From Megascapheus bottae (taxonomy: Eukaryota > Chordata > Mammalia > Rodentia > Geomyidae): a DNA stretch of 64,000 nt. A program made the translations under genes and the position numbers. The stretch covers positions 258,001 to 322,000 of the forward strand of contig JANJXV010000030.1 in NCBI GenBank assembly GCA_024803745.1, written 5' to 3'. Below are positions 11,801 through 20,849 of the stretch, in pieces; position 1 is the stretch's first letter; each line of letters opens with the position of its first letter. The notes beneath the pieces are model-generated. The model made no database searches and had not been told where the DNA came from. It saw nothing but the letters and a program-made list of their open reading frames with translations.

Positions 11801-14800
11801 AGGCTGTGATCTGAAGATCACAGTTCAAAGCCAGCCTGGGCACTAAAGTCCGTGAGACTCTTATCTCCAATTAACTACTAGAGAACTGGAAGTGGAGCTG
11901 TGGCTCAAGGGGTAGGGTGGTAGCCTTGAGCTGAAGAGCTCAGGGACAGCGCCCAGGCCCAGAGTTCAAGTCCACAACCAACAAAAAGGGGGGAAAAAAA
12001 AGTACTGAGAGACCCAGGGGTCAAATGAGGAAAGGGATGTGTAATTGCACTTGAGAACTGCTTGCTTTGATCTGTAACAACAAGACATTCCAATCAATCC
12101 AGCACTTCAGTGATTAAAAACTAGAAACCCAGGCCAGGAGTGCCTGCCTAGTATGCAGAAAACCTTGGGTATAAATTTCTTGGTACCACGTATACAGAAA
12201 TAGTCGAAAGTGGTGCTGTGGCTCAAGTAGTAGAATGCTAGCCTTGAGAAAGCCCACGGACAGTGCCCAAGCTGAGTTCAAGTCCTAGACTGGAAAAAAG
12301 GAAAAAAAAACCTTAAACTAGAAACCCCACAAAAAGTGCTGGGGTCATCTTAGCACCTTCAATGGAACAGACCATGCCAGGACCAGCATATCTTCTGCTC
12401 TAACAGGACAAATGGTATACCATGTGAGACCACGTGAGTAAAACCATGCCAGTACAACTCAGGACAACACTGCCTGGGTATGGGCTGAATCAACTCAGTG
12501 GCAGACTGAGAAGGCTCTGCCATGAAAGTAAGAGAACACTTTAATGGAGTGACAAATCTAACCATGTCAAAAATCTACTCACTTTCTAAAAATGACATTG
12601 TTTTAATAAACTTTCCTTTTTGGGTGATATCGGGGGTCTGAACTCAAGGCCTCGTGTTTACTGAGCTATGACCTGAGTACAAAGTTTTTGTTTGGCTAGT
12701 CTTGGGGCTTCAATTCAGGTCCTGGGCACTGTCCCTGAACTTTTTCACTTAAGACTAGTGTTCTACCACTCTGAGACACAGCTCTACTTCCAGCTTTGTG
12801 GTAGTTAATTGAAGAGTCTCATGGACTTTATTGCCTAGGCTCTGGACTGAGATCCTCAAATCTTGTCCTCTTGAAGCCCAGTAGGAAGCCTAGTACTCAG
12901 GCTTCTAGGTCTGACCCACTGGTGTGTGGCTTAGTCCAAGTTTTTTTTTTTTTTTTGGTCAGTCCTGGGCCTTGAACTGAGGGCCTGAACACTGTCCTTG
13001 GGCTTTCTCAAGGCTAGAGCTCCACCACTTGAGCCACAGCACCATTTCCAGCTTTTTCTATGTATGTGGTACCGAGGATTTGAACCTGGGTCTTTGTGCA
13101 TGCTAGGCAGGCACTCTACCACCAGGCCAAACTCCTGGCCCCTAGTCCAAAATTTTAAAACTAGATTTTTACATTTACTGATGTCTAGTAACTCTCAATA
13201 CTTTGAGGGCAGAGAACAATTTCCATTTCTTTCAGGTGTTCTGTGTACAGAGTGTCAGCAAAATACCCTACTTAGTAATTAGAATCAATGGTGTTTTCTC
13301 TTACTGCAGCTTGTAGCTTTAATTTGTGATTAGTTATCCTAGAACAAAAAGAGGTGATCCTGTTTTCCAAATGGGATGCCAGATGGGTTCCAGGATTCTC
13401 TTTTCTTTCTTTTATTTTCTAGCACATTCAGACTTTATGAAGCAGCATATTCTCACAAACCATCCAGTGACAACATTAATATGAACATATAATAACATAT
13501 AATCTCCTCCTACTAAACTATTTGTCCAGCGTCACCAATGACATACATATACCATGTGCAATAACAGACAGTATAGCACAAATCACAGAAAAAATGCTGA
13601 GAAACAGGTTATTAAATATAATCACATTCAGTTTTGTTACATACTATTATTGTGAAAATGAAAGGTTCTGTTATTTATTTTTATTTTTGCCAGTCCTGGG
13701 GCTTGAACTCAGGGCCTGAGCACTGTCCTTGGACAGTTTTTGTTCATGGCTAGCACTCTGCCACTTGAGCCACAGTGCCACTTCCGGCTTTTTCTGAGTA
13801 TGTAGTACCCAGGAATCAAACCCAGGGCTTTATGCGTGCGGCAAACACTAGGCTATGCTCCTGGCCTGATGATGATGATGATGGTGTGTGTGTGTGTGTT
13901 CTTTTTTGCCAGTCCTGGGGCTTGAACTCAGGTTCTAGACACTGTCCTTTGGCTTTCTCAAGGCTAGTGCTCTACCACTTGAGCCACAGCACCACTCTCA
14001 GCTCTGTGTATGTGGTACTGAGGTCTTGTTATTTTTAAATCATTATTGCTTTCAGGACTAATTTTTCAGATGTGATTCACTTTAAAAACCAGAGTGAGTT
14101 AGTGATTGTAATGTAGCTACTGATTTTGTGGGTTACTAACCATGAACGGGTCTAAACAACAACTTTACACTTTGGGAAATGAAGGGCCAAGACGATCTTG
14201 AGATGGACAGTCTTGTTATCAGGGATACCAATGTACATTTCAAACAACTGTATTTAATTTTCCTTAATTCAACATAGGCCACAGAAAAGCAATCAATCAA
14301 CCAATACCAAGAGCTCTCTTCTCATTTTTGCACACTTCAATCTCGTTTGGATGCATGCAGTAACTCTTACCTAACATAATATAGCTTCTCAGTGACACTT
14401 ACATTGTTCTATTTCTTAAAAAAGAAAAGCTTCCTGTGCCAATGGCTTACCCGTGAGAAAACTCCGCAGCCGTCCAAACTGTATTTCATATTGCTGGGGT
14501 TCTGCCTGGCATGGGGCTGCAGACACCACGTTGGCACAACCAGATTCTGATTGGACTGAGGAAAAAGACAAGAGAGGAACCAAGATAATTAATATCCAGA
14601 AAGTGGCAGCCTGCAGGGTTTGGAGCACCAATGACATTTGACCCTGTAACAGATTTCCTAGGTAAGCAGGCATTCTGGTTAACTACGGAAAAGCTGTTAA
14701 CACCTGTCTCCTCTCTCCCCTAACACCCCATAAAGTGAAGTCAAAGAATAGAACCGCAGAAAGTGCAGGACAAAGAAATGGACAGAGGACAGACAATGTG

Positions 14801-16435
14801 TTCTTGAGATTTATCTGGAAATACCTGGCTGGTGTCCTGATATGTTTCCATATGTGTGGCATGGATCAGTCTAAGTTAGACAAGCCCAAGACACTCTACC
14901 TCCAATTGATGAGCAAAAACCTGAACTAGAAGTATATAGCTCAAGTGGTAGAGCACCAGCTATAAGCAGAAAAAGCCTACTGAGAATATGAGACTAGAAG
15001 TTCAAGCCCTGATATTGGAGGAAAAAAAAATCATTTTCCCCTATCTTTTTTACGAACAAGAAAGTCTTCTCCCAGGTTCCTCATGCAAACGATGACACTC
15101 ACGAGTGGGTGGGAGTGCGGAATGTATACAGTAGGCTCATCACTCACGACGCCCTACATGGAGTTTCTTAAAATGAGTGTCATTTGGTCTTTTGTCCTCT
15201 GCAGGCTAGAATTCCCAGAGACTAGTCTTCTGGGAGCTAAGTGAAGAACGAAGGCTGGAGTGTTAACATTCAGCATGAGAATACATACCTAATTTTCATC
15301 CTGTCAGTTTATGCTTCACACAAAAAAGTTGCAAGTTCTCTCATCCGTTTTTTAAGGGGTAAAAGGATGATGGGGAAAAGCCACTTTCACAGTGACTAAT
15401 AGAACCCAAACACAGCCAGACACTGGAATATGGATAGAGGAATGGCAACACACACAGTAGGGCTGAGGAGCCACCACAAGTGAATGAAAGGAGATGAAAG
15501 AGAAGGATTCAGGTAAAGGTGAGCCCACGATCAACTGGAAGCCCCAACAGGGGAGAATGGGCTTCTTGTGCTCCCTCTTCACCTCCAGCTTCTCACCCTC
15601 TCCTCTCCTTCCACTACCCCTTCCTGACTTCACTTCTCACCGGACTGTGCCTTTTACCTGACCTGATTCCAACTGAGGCCCTCAATGCAATTTTATCACC
15701 TGAACAACCCCCTTCAACCTGACACTGGGTAAGTAAACTCTGCATGGTTTCTCTTGTACTCTGCTCATTCCTTCTACCATTTCAAGGGGAAAAGGAGGAG
15801 GAAGAGGAAAAAGAGGCAATGAACCACTGTGCAGCGTGAAGAAGGACTAGAGCTGGAGACTGCTGGTAGGACAGAGGGTTGGAACAAGCAGAAACAGTAG
15901 TGGAAGAGTAGAAGTCCAGATACAAAAAGGAAGGATCTGGTATGAGCATGTAAGAGGGGGAGCCAGAGCAAGGTTCCAGAAAACACTAATTCCAACCCCA
16001 TCCCACCATTAACGTATTTCATTATCACCAAATGCCTGGCACGAAAAGATCGTATCATATTAAAACATAAACTCAAAAACACCTAAGTAATAATTACTTG
16101 CTACTGCTGGGTCAGGGGTCTTGTGGAATAGGGGCTGTATGTGCTATCACACGCTCTAAGAAAGGAACAGTGACTCTAGCCTGGGACCACAGGGACCATG
16201 GAAGTGACCGTGAGCCCAGCCGTGAAGGACCAGCTGGACCAGCTAACCCTAGGGTTAGCCGCTCCTGCCTGTCACCCCCAGGAGGCCTGCTACCTGTGAG
16301 GTTGGCAGCCATCTCCTCAGCAGTCTGTGAGAGTCGCAGACCTTGCTTCAGGGGGCCATCTGAGTCCACGTACTGCCGGCGTTTGAGGTAGCAGGATACT
16401 GCCACCTGGACTTGCTCCGTACGCACACGTTTCAT
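2019..16435 (-). CDS. TAF5L: TAF5L, TAF5-like WD40 subunit of SAGA/PCAF complex (4 coding exons)
   Basis: The coding sequence is the complement of join(2019..2816, 7840..8564, 14451..14555, 16294..16435). It totals 1770 nt, or 589 codons plus TGA, the length I remember for human TAF5L. The protein begins [10 protein letters not shown] with a LisH-like N-terminus (about residues 1-35). The TAF5 N-terminal helical domain follows (about 60-205), then a Ser/Glu/Pro-rich linker, then a C-terminal WD40 propeller (about 262-580) with clear GH...WD units such as LKLWDLASG and VRVWDIRN. The family replaces TAF5 in the SAGA/PCAF (GCN5) coactivator acetyltransferase complexes in the nucleus, where the propeller and N-terminal domain scaffold the histone-fold TAFs. 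Every intron is GT-AG and phases match across all junctions. It is divergent from URB2 across a CpG island. Identity rests on remembered human protein and is near certain. Confidence 0.96.
3195..3345 (+). mobile_element. B1 plus ID dimer (B1-dID-like)
   Basis: A 7SL/B1-type left part (gccaggcacag, ggaggcaggaggat, gaggtcggcttgggctaca) is followed directly by an ID-like part (gtaggtcagtgatagaatgca). This is an older, more widely shared rodent dimer than the Geo-tailed ones. Confidence 0.6.
4114..4194. repeat. GA-rich polypurine tract
   Basis: About 80 bases of almost pure A/G in irregular GAGG/GAAA units. Confidence 0.8.
4885..5080 (+). mobile_element. IDL-Geo-like SINE, diverged left monomer
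   Basis: The left half is eroded, but the right monomer is clear (ggtactgtggctcaagtgg to gttcaagccccag) and ends in a poly(A) run. Confidence 0.7.
5307..5395 (+). mobile_element. ID-like SINE monomer, degraded
   Basis: Shows gttagaacacctgcctatca and a box-B-like gttcaaatcc, with no right monomer attached. Confidence 0.4.
5545..5626 (-). mobile_element. ID-like SINE monomer
   Basis: The reversed ID pattern (gaactgaacctagggcc, gcaagtactccaccactgc) ends at cccagccctgc. Confidence 0.5.
5630..5760. repeat. Ancient L1M-like fragment
   Basis: Resembles the old mammalian L1 stretch with gataaaattcac, gcatacaactcattgactt and agttgtgcaac. Recognised from memory only. Confidence 0.35.
6955..7168 (-). 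mobile_element. B1-like/Geo-tailed SINE (B-type), diverged
   Basis: The reversed linker ttaattggagataagagtct and the B1-like end are recognisable. The Geo-like half is eroded. Confidence 0.6.
7177..7200. repeat. (TTTG)n microsatellite
   Basis: Five TTTG units run into a T-run that is the tail of the adjoining antisense SINE. Confidence 0.8.
7201..7372 (-). mobile_element. B-type SINE, truncated
   Basis: Begins with the reversed tail and cttgaactcagggcctgg, and ends within the B1-like half (gatctcagcctt). Confidence 0.6.
7840..8564 (-). CDS. TAF5L: TAF5L coding exon 4, TAF5 N-terminal domain and first WD repeat
   Basis: This 725-nt exon encodes residues 83-324. The acceptor is ttcattgcag|ATTCTGAC and the donor is GAG|GTAGGA. 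It carries the bulk of the TAF5-type helical domain ([38 protein letters not shown]), a serine-rich linker and the first WD-like repeat ending [11 protein letters not shown]. The donor departs from the usual GTRAGT at +4 to +6, but it is the only site that gives a protein joining in phase with the last exon. Confidence 0.94.
8922..9125 (+). mobile_element. IDL-Geo-like dimeric SINE
   Basis: Full length with poly(A), with extra bases in the right monomer (ttgagcagaagtgctcaag) that form a hairpin stem. Confidence 0.75.
9679..9840 (+). mobile_element. B-type SINE, 3'-truncated
   Basis: B1-like left half and linker are complete, but the right monomer stops after gagcgctagcctttgg. Confidence 0.7.
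11326..11520 (+). mobile_element. IDL-Geo-like SINE with internal A-run
   Basis: An A-run of about 18 interrupts the right monomer after gctagccttgaagag. Its tail passes straight into a GA tract. Confidence 0.65.
11521..11697. repeat. GA/GGGA/AAGC purine-rich satellite tract
   Basis: Starts as GAAA/GA dinucleotide runs, then GGGA and AAGC tetramers. It probably grew from the A-rich tail of the SINE on its left. Confidence 0.85.
11758..11998 (+). mobile_element. B-type SINE (B1-like left, Geo-like right), full length
   Basis: A good reference copy. The B1-like head has gcctgtaatcctagctact. The right monomer has box A TGGCTCAAGGGG, a TGAGCT-gaag-AGCTCA hairpin (11927-11942) and box B GTTCAAGTCC. 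Confidence 0.8.
12131..12311 (+). mobile_element. IDL-Geo-like SINE, 5'-truncated
   Basis: Lacks the first ~20 bases and has a damaged left box B. The right monomer is clear. Confidence 0.65.
12682..12925 (-). mobile_element. B-type SINE
   Basis: Reversed Geo-like half (cttcaattcaggtcctggg) and linker (gtagttaattgaagagtctc) are visible. The B1-like end is degraded. Confidence 0.6.
12939..13140 (-). mobile_element. IDL-Geo-like dimeric SINE
   Basis: Full length in reverse, from a T-run through ggtcagtcctgggccttg to ccaaactcctggcc. Confidence 0.8.
13684..13865 (-). mobile_element. IDL-Geo-like dimeric SINE
   Basis: Reverse copy from gccagtcctggggcttg to ctatgctcctggcc, with a small insertion (cagtttttgttcatgg) in the right monomer. 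Confidence 0.75.
13867..13900. repeat. (GAT)5-(GT)n compound microsatellite
   Basis: Five GAT-like units are followed by about nine GT units, between two antisense SINEs. Confidence 0.8.
13902..14026 (-). mobile_element. IDL-Geo-like SINE, right monomer and junction
   Basis: A reverse copy that stops after tgtatgtggtactgagg, so most of the ID-like head is missing. Confidence 0.65.
14451..14555 (-). CDS. TAF5L: TAF5L coding exon 3
   Basis: This 105-nt exon encodes residues 48-82 plus one base of codon 83. The minus-strand acceptor is cttttttcctcag-like (ctttttcctcag|TCCAATC) and the donor is CACGG|GTAAGC. Peptide landmarks are [19 protein letters not shown] and [15 protein letters not shown]. 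Phase fits exon 2 (one carried base, completing Val) and exon 4 (one carried base, completing Asp). Confidence 0.94.
14556..16293 (-). other. TAF5L: TAF5L intron 2
   Basis: GT-AG intron of 1.7 kb. It contains one degraded SINE right half (14892-15032). The remaining 1.2 kb has no recognisable element. Confidence 0.85.
14892..15032 (+). mobile_element. B-type SINE right half, degraded
   Basis: Linker-like ctccaattgatgag, then tagctcaagtggtagagcac and agttcaagccc, then an A-run. Confidence 0.5.
16294..16435 (-). CDS. TAF5L: TAF5L coding exon 2 with start codon
   Basis: The ATG is at 16435-16433, three bases after the acceptor cctcctgtag|GTC, so the non-coding exon 1 splices almost onto the start codon. 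The exon encodes [10 protein letters not shown] through EEMAANLT and ends with the donor CACAG|GTAGCA. The full spliced exon is 16294..16438. The peptide matches the N-terminus I remember for human TAF5L, which is why this start was preferred. The -3 base is a G. Confidence 0.94.
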
Positions 16436-16664
16436 GACCTACAGGAGGGTTCAGAAGATGAATGAAGAGCAGCAGAGGGGACACACAAACCACAGGGTCA
16501 GACAAGCCACCAGCCTCAAGTTCCCCAATATCAGTGTGATACTCTATCATTTTGGTTTCAGAGGTCGTGGGGCCAACTGTTTTGAGGGAGAAGAGGGCTG
16601 TTTGTACACTGAGAGCTTTGAAGTTGCTAAACAAATGCTCTAAGCCCCATCCACAGCCCTGCTT

Positions 16665-16795
16665 TTTTTTTGGTTATTTTTTGGATAGGGTTTTGTGCTT
16701 ATGTCCAAACCAGACTTGACTGCAACCTTCCTTATATGTTTCTCACACCGTTGGGATGATGGGTATATACCATCCCACCCGGCTTCTGGATTAGA
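16665..16795 (-). mobile_element. B1-like fragment, old
   Basis: Reads as an eroded reversed B1 (ttttttggatagggttttg ... catcccacccggct). Confidence 0.35.
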
Positions 16796-16904
16796 TGGGA
16801 TGTCAGTGACTTTTTGCCTGAGTTGGCTTCAGCCTCCCAAATAGCTATAGGACATAATCTATTCTATTACCTAAGTATGTGTCAATTTTGTTTCTTTTCT
16901 CTTT

Positions 16905-17125
16905 TTGGTGTCAGTATGGTTGAACTCAGGCCCTCATACTTAGCTTTTTTGCTTAAGGTTGGCATTCTATTTGAGCCACACCTACCTCTACTTTCATCAT
17001 TTTGCTGGCTAATAGGAGACAAACGTTTTTTGGATTTGCCTATCTGGGCTGGCTCTGATCCTCCATCTCCAGATCCCAGCCTCCCAGTAGCTAGGGTTAT
17101 AGGCTTGAGCCCATCTGTGTCTGGA
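16905..17125 (-). mobile_element. B-type SINE, diverged
   Basis: The order is right: ggttgaactcaggccctc, then a linker-like segment, then cagcctcccagtagctaggg. Confidence 0.6.
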
Positions 17126-17739
17126 TTCAAGCTTATTTCTATCTAATTCTTACCTGTTCCCAATGTCTTCTCACATACAGTGTGTAGTGAATAACCAAGC
17201 TCCCATTTTACCCAGCTACTCACGAAAGCCCTGTTCCCAGACCAACTGTAAATACTTTGCATCTTCCCAACAGAAGGCTACTTTTCAGATCCCCCAAAAG
17301 CAAATGAAGGGAAAACAGAAGGCACATGCAAAAGTACTGTACATTACAAACAACAGCCATGTGATATTAGCATAGGACAGTGACAATGTATTAGCTGTGT
17401 ATTTCTTTTCCAGATTACTACAAAGAACACAATAAGGGGGGGTGCTAGTACAATGAGGCTGTTTTTCAGTGACATAAGGAAACACCATGAATTCCAAACA
17501 CTGAACTACTTTCTCACTACAGAATCTGCTTTTCCTCCTGACAGTGCATTTAAGCATCTGATGGTCATGACCTATTTTGCTGCTTCTTCGTTGCTAACAC
17601 AAGGTTCTGGTACTTTGAGAGTAGTATCCCTGCTCTCAGCATCATTCATCCACCAATATGGATAAGACAGTTGTTTCGGTGGCTACTGTTTGCATCAGTC
17701 ACCTATGATTCTCTAACCTGGCTATTCAAGAATTCCCTG

Positions 17740-17878
17740 GGGATGGGAATGTGGCTTAGCGGTAGAGTGTTTGCCCAGTATGTATGAAGCCCTGGGTTTG
17801 ATTCCTTGGTACCACATAAGCAGAAAAAGCCTAAGTAGTGCTATGGCTCAAGGGGTAGAGTGGTAGCCTTGACTGGCA
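17740..17878 (+). mobile_element. IDL-Geo-like SINE ending in a purine tract
   Basis: The left monomer is intact (ggtttgattccttgg). The right monomer jumps from gtagccttgactggc straight into purine repeats, so its middle is deleted. Confidence 0.7.
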
Positions 17879-18031
17879 AGAGGAAGAAGAGGAAGAAGAA
17901 GAGGAGGAGGAGGAGGAAGAGGAGAAGAAAGAGGAGAAGAAAGAGAAGGAAGAGGAGGAGGAAGAGGAGGAGGACGAGGAAAAGGAGAAGGAGGAAGAGG
18001 AAAAGGAGGAAGAGGAAGAGGAGGAAGAGGG
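17879..18031. repeat. Long polypurine (GAA/GGA)n tract
   Basis: About 150 consecutive purines are broken by a single C at 17975. Long triplex-capable tract. On the minus strand it reads as poly-Ser, which is why an open frame appears there. Confidence 0.9.
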
Positions 18032-18200
18032 CCTAGTGGCAGAATGCTTACCTAGCATGCATGAAGCCTTAGGTCTGATACCTTTGTACCACATACACAG
18101 AAAATGCCAGAAGTGGTGCTGTGGCTCAAGGGTAAACTGCTAGCCTTGAAAAAGCCCAAGGACAGTTCCTAGGCCCTCAGTTCAAGCTCCAGCAATGCCA
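18032..18200 (+). mobile_element. IDL-Geo-like dimeric SINE
   Basis: Starts at gcctagtggcagaatgctt without its first bases and continues to gttcaagctccagcaatgcc. The purine tract replaces its 5' end. Confidence 0.7.
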
Positions 18201-18307
18201 AAAGAGGGGGTGGGGGAGGGAACAGGAGCAGGAGGGGGGGAAGTAAAAGAAAAAAGTATGAAAAAGTGGAGTGCACCGGCTGCACTAAATATTGATGAAA
18301 GTAAACT

Positions 18308-18395
18308 ACATGGGCTGGGAGTCCGGCCTAGTGGTCAAGTGCCTGCCTAGCATGCACGAAGACCTGGGTTTGATTCCGTGGTATCACATGGGTGT
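18308..18395 (+). mobile_element. IDL-Geo left monomer only
   Basis: Contains gtccggcctagtggtcaagt and ggtttgattccgtggt, then ends in a GT/G-rich patch with no right monomer. Confidence 0.65.
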
Positions 18396-18614
18396 GTGGG
18401 GGGGGGCTATGCAATTCATGGATGGAGATAGGAAAGAAGGAATGGGAGAAAATGAGAGAACAGATACTATGCAAAAGGAAATTACTTGACCTATGTAAAG
18501 GTGAACCCACAGTATGTCACCTCTAAAACAACAAGATTTTTTTTTTTTTAAAAGAACTACCATATGAGGAAAAGGCAAGCATGTGTAAATAATATCCTAG
18601 AAACAGAGACTTCT

Positions 18615-18795
18615 TTTTTTTGGTGCAAGTCCTGGGTCTTGAACTCAGGTCCTGAGCACTGTTACTGAGCTTCTTTTGCTCAAGGCTAGTACTCTATCAC
18701 TCAAGCCACAGTGCCCTTTCCAGCCTTTTCTGTTTATGTGGTACTAAGGAACATGCCTAGGACTTTACTCATGCTAGGTAAGCACCATAACTGTT
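18615..18795 (-). mobile_element. IDL-Geo-like dimeric SINE, diverged
   Basis: Reverse copy from ggtgcaagtcctgggtc to catgctaggtaagcacc. The right monomer has a B-type-like gcttcttttgctcaagg middle, so it may be a hybrid. Confidence 0.65.
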
Positions 18796-19279
18796 CCCCT
18801 CAGAATAACCACCCCTCCCAAAAAAGAGAAAAAAACCTGCAAGTCCCTTTGGATAGTGGCTTTTCTGACCTTTGCTCTCTAGTTTCTGCCTGGAATTCTT
18901 GACAGTTGGGCTTGTGAACATTTTAAGTTCTATGAACCAAAAAATGACAAATATTTGATCCTAACTTCAATGTTTGTTGAACACAGACAAACTCCATTAA
19001 TGTGACAGAGCACGGTACCGTGTATATATAAGGAACTGACTGGCACACTGTTGACTATGATTGGGCACATAAGCTGTCATGCAGTCTCCATTTACCAATG
19101 TGCACAGAAGAAACAGGCTCTGATGAGTCTAAGGAACATTTATCTTCATGTTTATCACTATTTTGAACTGGAATTTGCAGCAAAGTGAGGCCTCCAAGAT
19201 GTGCTAACAACATTACATTCCAACATGTGTGAGGTTTTTTTTTGGGGGGGGGGAGGGGGTTGGTCTTCAGCAAGGATGG

Positions 19280-19440
19280 ACATATTCTAGAATTGTCTGG
19301 TTAGGTACAATAGCCATCACTGCACATGGCTTTCTGGCTAGCACAACTGAGGAACTGCACTGACAGCAACTTTAATGTTAAATAACCACATGTGGCCCAT
19401 GGTTACTGTACCATTTCTAAATTATGATAGAAATTTCTTT
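19280..19440. mobile_element. Old non-autonomous DNA transposon (hAT-Charlie MER-like)
   Basis: Phrases such as ctagcacaactgaggaactg and ccacatgtggcccatgg recall an ancient mammalian MER element whose two halves carry ccacatgtgg. Family is from memory. Confidence 0.35.
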
Positions 19441-19617
19441 GTGAAAAGAAATGCACTAGGTAGCTGAAAAATGTTAATTCACCAAGTTTTGCATAATCCA
19501 TCTGCTAATTACAAACTCTCCCACGTTAATATGGTTTGCAAACACAGAAAAGGAAGAGAAATGCTCAAAAGATTCAAGTTTTTTCTGGCAGGAAAGTCTC
19601 AGGATTCGTAATGAAAA

Positions 19618-19808
19618 TTAGCCGGGGACTCGTGCCTGAAATCCCAGCTATTCAGAAGGTTGCGGTCTGAGGGTCGCGGTTCAAAATCAGCCCAGGCGGA
19701 ACGCGGTAAGACTCCAGAAGAGGGGCGGGGCGGGAAGTGTGGCTCAGTCGTTAGAGCACCAGCCTGAGCAGAAAAGGCTAAGCGAGTTTCCAAGCCCCAG
19801 TTCCAGCC
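19618..19808 (+). mobile_element. B-type SINE with unusually many CpGs, beside the CpG island
   Basis: Head agccggggactcgtgcctg, middle ggtcgcggttcaaaatc. It keeps around ten CpGs where other copies have TG or CA. Confidence 0.7.
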
Positions 19809-20221
19809 ACTGTCGACGGAGCCGGGGGCGAGGGGCGAGCGGGGCGCACGGACAGGGGAGACCCACGCTAGCACGCTAACTTACGCTTACGGCGGACCTA
19901 GAAAGCGTGCTCCCCAGAAGCAGTTACACGCGCTGTTTGCCAGCCCGGCCAATCTTACACGCAGCTCCTTTCTGGTTCCCGTTTCCAGGAGCGGAGCCGG
20001 AGGCTCGCAAGGGTCCCGCGGGCGGCGGGCTCCGCGGGGGCCGCCCCGCTCCACCGGGCGCAGCCGCCCGCCGGCGTCGGCGACTCCCGGCCCGGGGCGG
20101 CTCCGCCGGGCGGCTCGGCGCACGTGCGCCCCGGGGCGGAGCGGCCGTGGGCCGACGCGCGGCGCTCCCCCTGCAGGCGGGTCCGGGCGGGGCGGACGCG
20201 GCCGCCGGCCGCCGGACTCAC

Positions 20222-20310
20222 CTCTCGACGCCGGAACCACAACCGCCAGGAGGTCCGCGGGGCCGCGACTCCCGGATGGCCGCGGGGCGCGGCAGCCCAC
20301 TTCCGCCGAG
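20222..20310 (-). other. TAF5L: TAF5L non-coding exon 1 (5' boundary approximate)
   Basis: On the minus strand a perfect donor, GAGAG|GTGAGT, has its last exon base at 20222, inside the CpG island. This gives an untranslated first exon that would splice to 16438, three bases before the ATG. The transcription start cannot be read from sequence. It is set loosely near an ETS-type CGGAAGT at 20305-20299. Confidence 0.6.
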
Positions 20311-20516
20311 CCGGGCGCTTCCGCGCGTGCTCCCGCCCCGCGCCGCCACGTGCGGGTCGCCCCGGCCCGCGGGGAGGAAGGCCGGGCCTGCGCAGGTGCC
20401 CGCGCGGGGAAGAGCGGCGTGCGCGGGAGGGGCGGGAGCGAGCGGCGCTGGGGGTCGCCGGCCGCCAAGGCCCCGCCCCTGCGGCCCCGCCGCCCCGCCC
20501 CTGCCGCGCTCCCCTC

Positions 20517-20550
20517 CCGCCCCGCCCGCCCGCCCGCCCGCCCGCCCGCG
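20517..20550 (-). promoter_or_regulatory. (GGGC)n G-quadruplex-capable tract in promoter
   Basis: The plus strand is a run of seven or so CCCG units, so the minus (TAF5L-sense) strand has GGGC repeated with one-base loops. This satisfies the usual G3+N1-7 quadruplex rule several times over. It lies between the two inferred first exons. Function is inference. Confidence 0.6.
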
Positions 20551-20849
20551 CTCACTGAACATCCCAGGCGGCTCTCGCGGCCTCGCCACCGCCCCGGCTC
20601 CCGCGGCTCTCGCCTCCGTCGCCTGCCGCCGGGCTTTGCTTCGCGGCCGACTAGCCGAGGCCCCGCGCCCGGGACTTCGCGGCTCTGGGCGGCCGCCCCA
20701 TGACGGCCTGAGGGAGCCGGCCCTCCGGGCTGGGCCGCCGACGCGCAACGCCGCGGCCGGGGCGCACTCGGCGCTCGGCTGGCGCTGCCTGCGCCGCCCC
20801 GCCCCGCCCCGCCCCGCGCCGTCGGCGTCGACGTCGGCGTCTGCCGGAA

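Larger units (their letters stand above)
8565..14450 (-). other. TAF5L: TAF5L intron 3
   Basis: GT-AG intron of 5.9 kb, largely repeat-derived on its exon-2 side (11326-14026), where eight SINEs and a GA tract nearly abut. Nothing beyond ordinary unique sequence is seen between 9130 and 9670 or between 9850 and 11320. Confidence 0.85.
16439..20221 (-). other. TAF5L: TAF5L intron 1
   Basis: GT-AG intron of 3.8 kb separating the CpG-island exon from the start-codon exon. It carries SINEs on both sides of a long polypurine tract, an old DNA-transposon-like stretch near 19280-19440, and a CpG-rich SINE beside the island. The stretch 17130-17735 shows nothing recognisable. Confidence 0.75.

Noticed and set aside
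17831..18094. 87-codon poly-Ser frame on the minus strand
   Set aside because: It is the translation of the GAA/GGA purine tract and its flanking SINEs.
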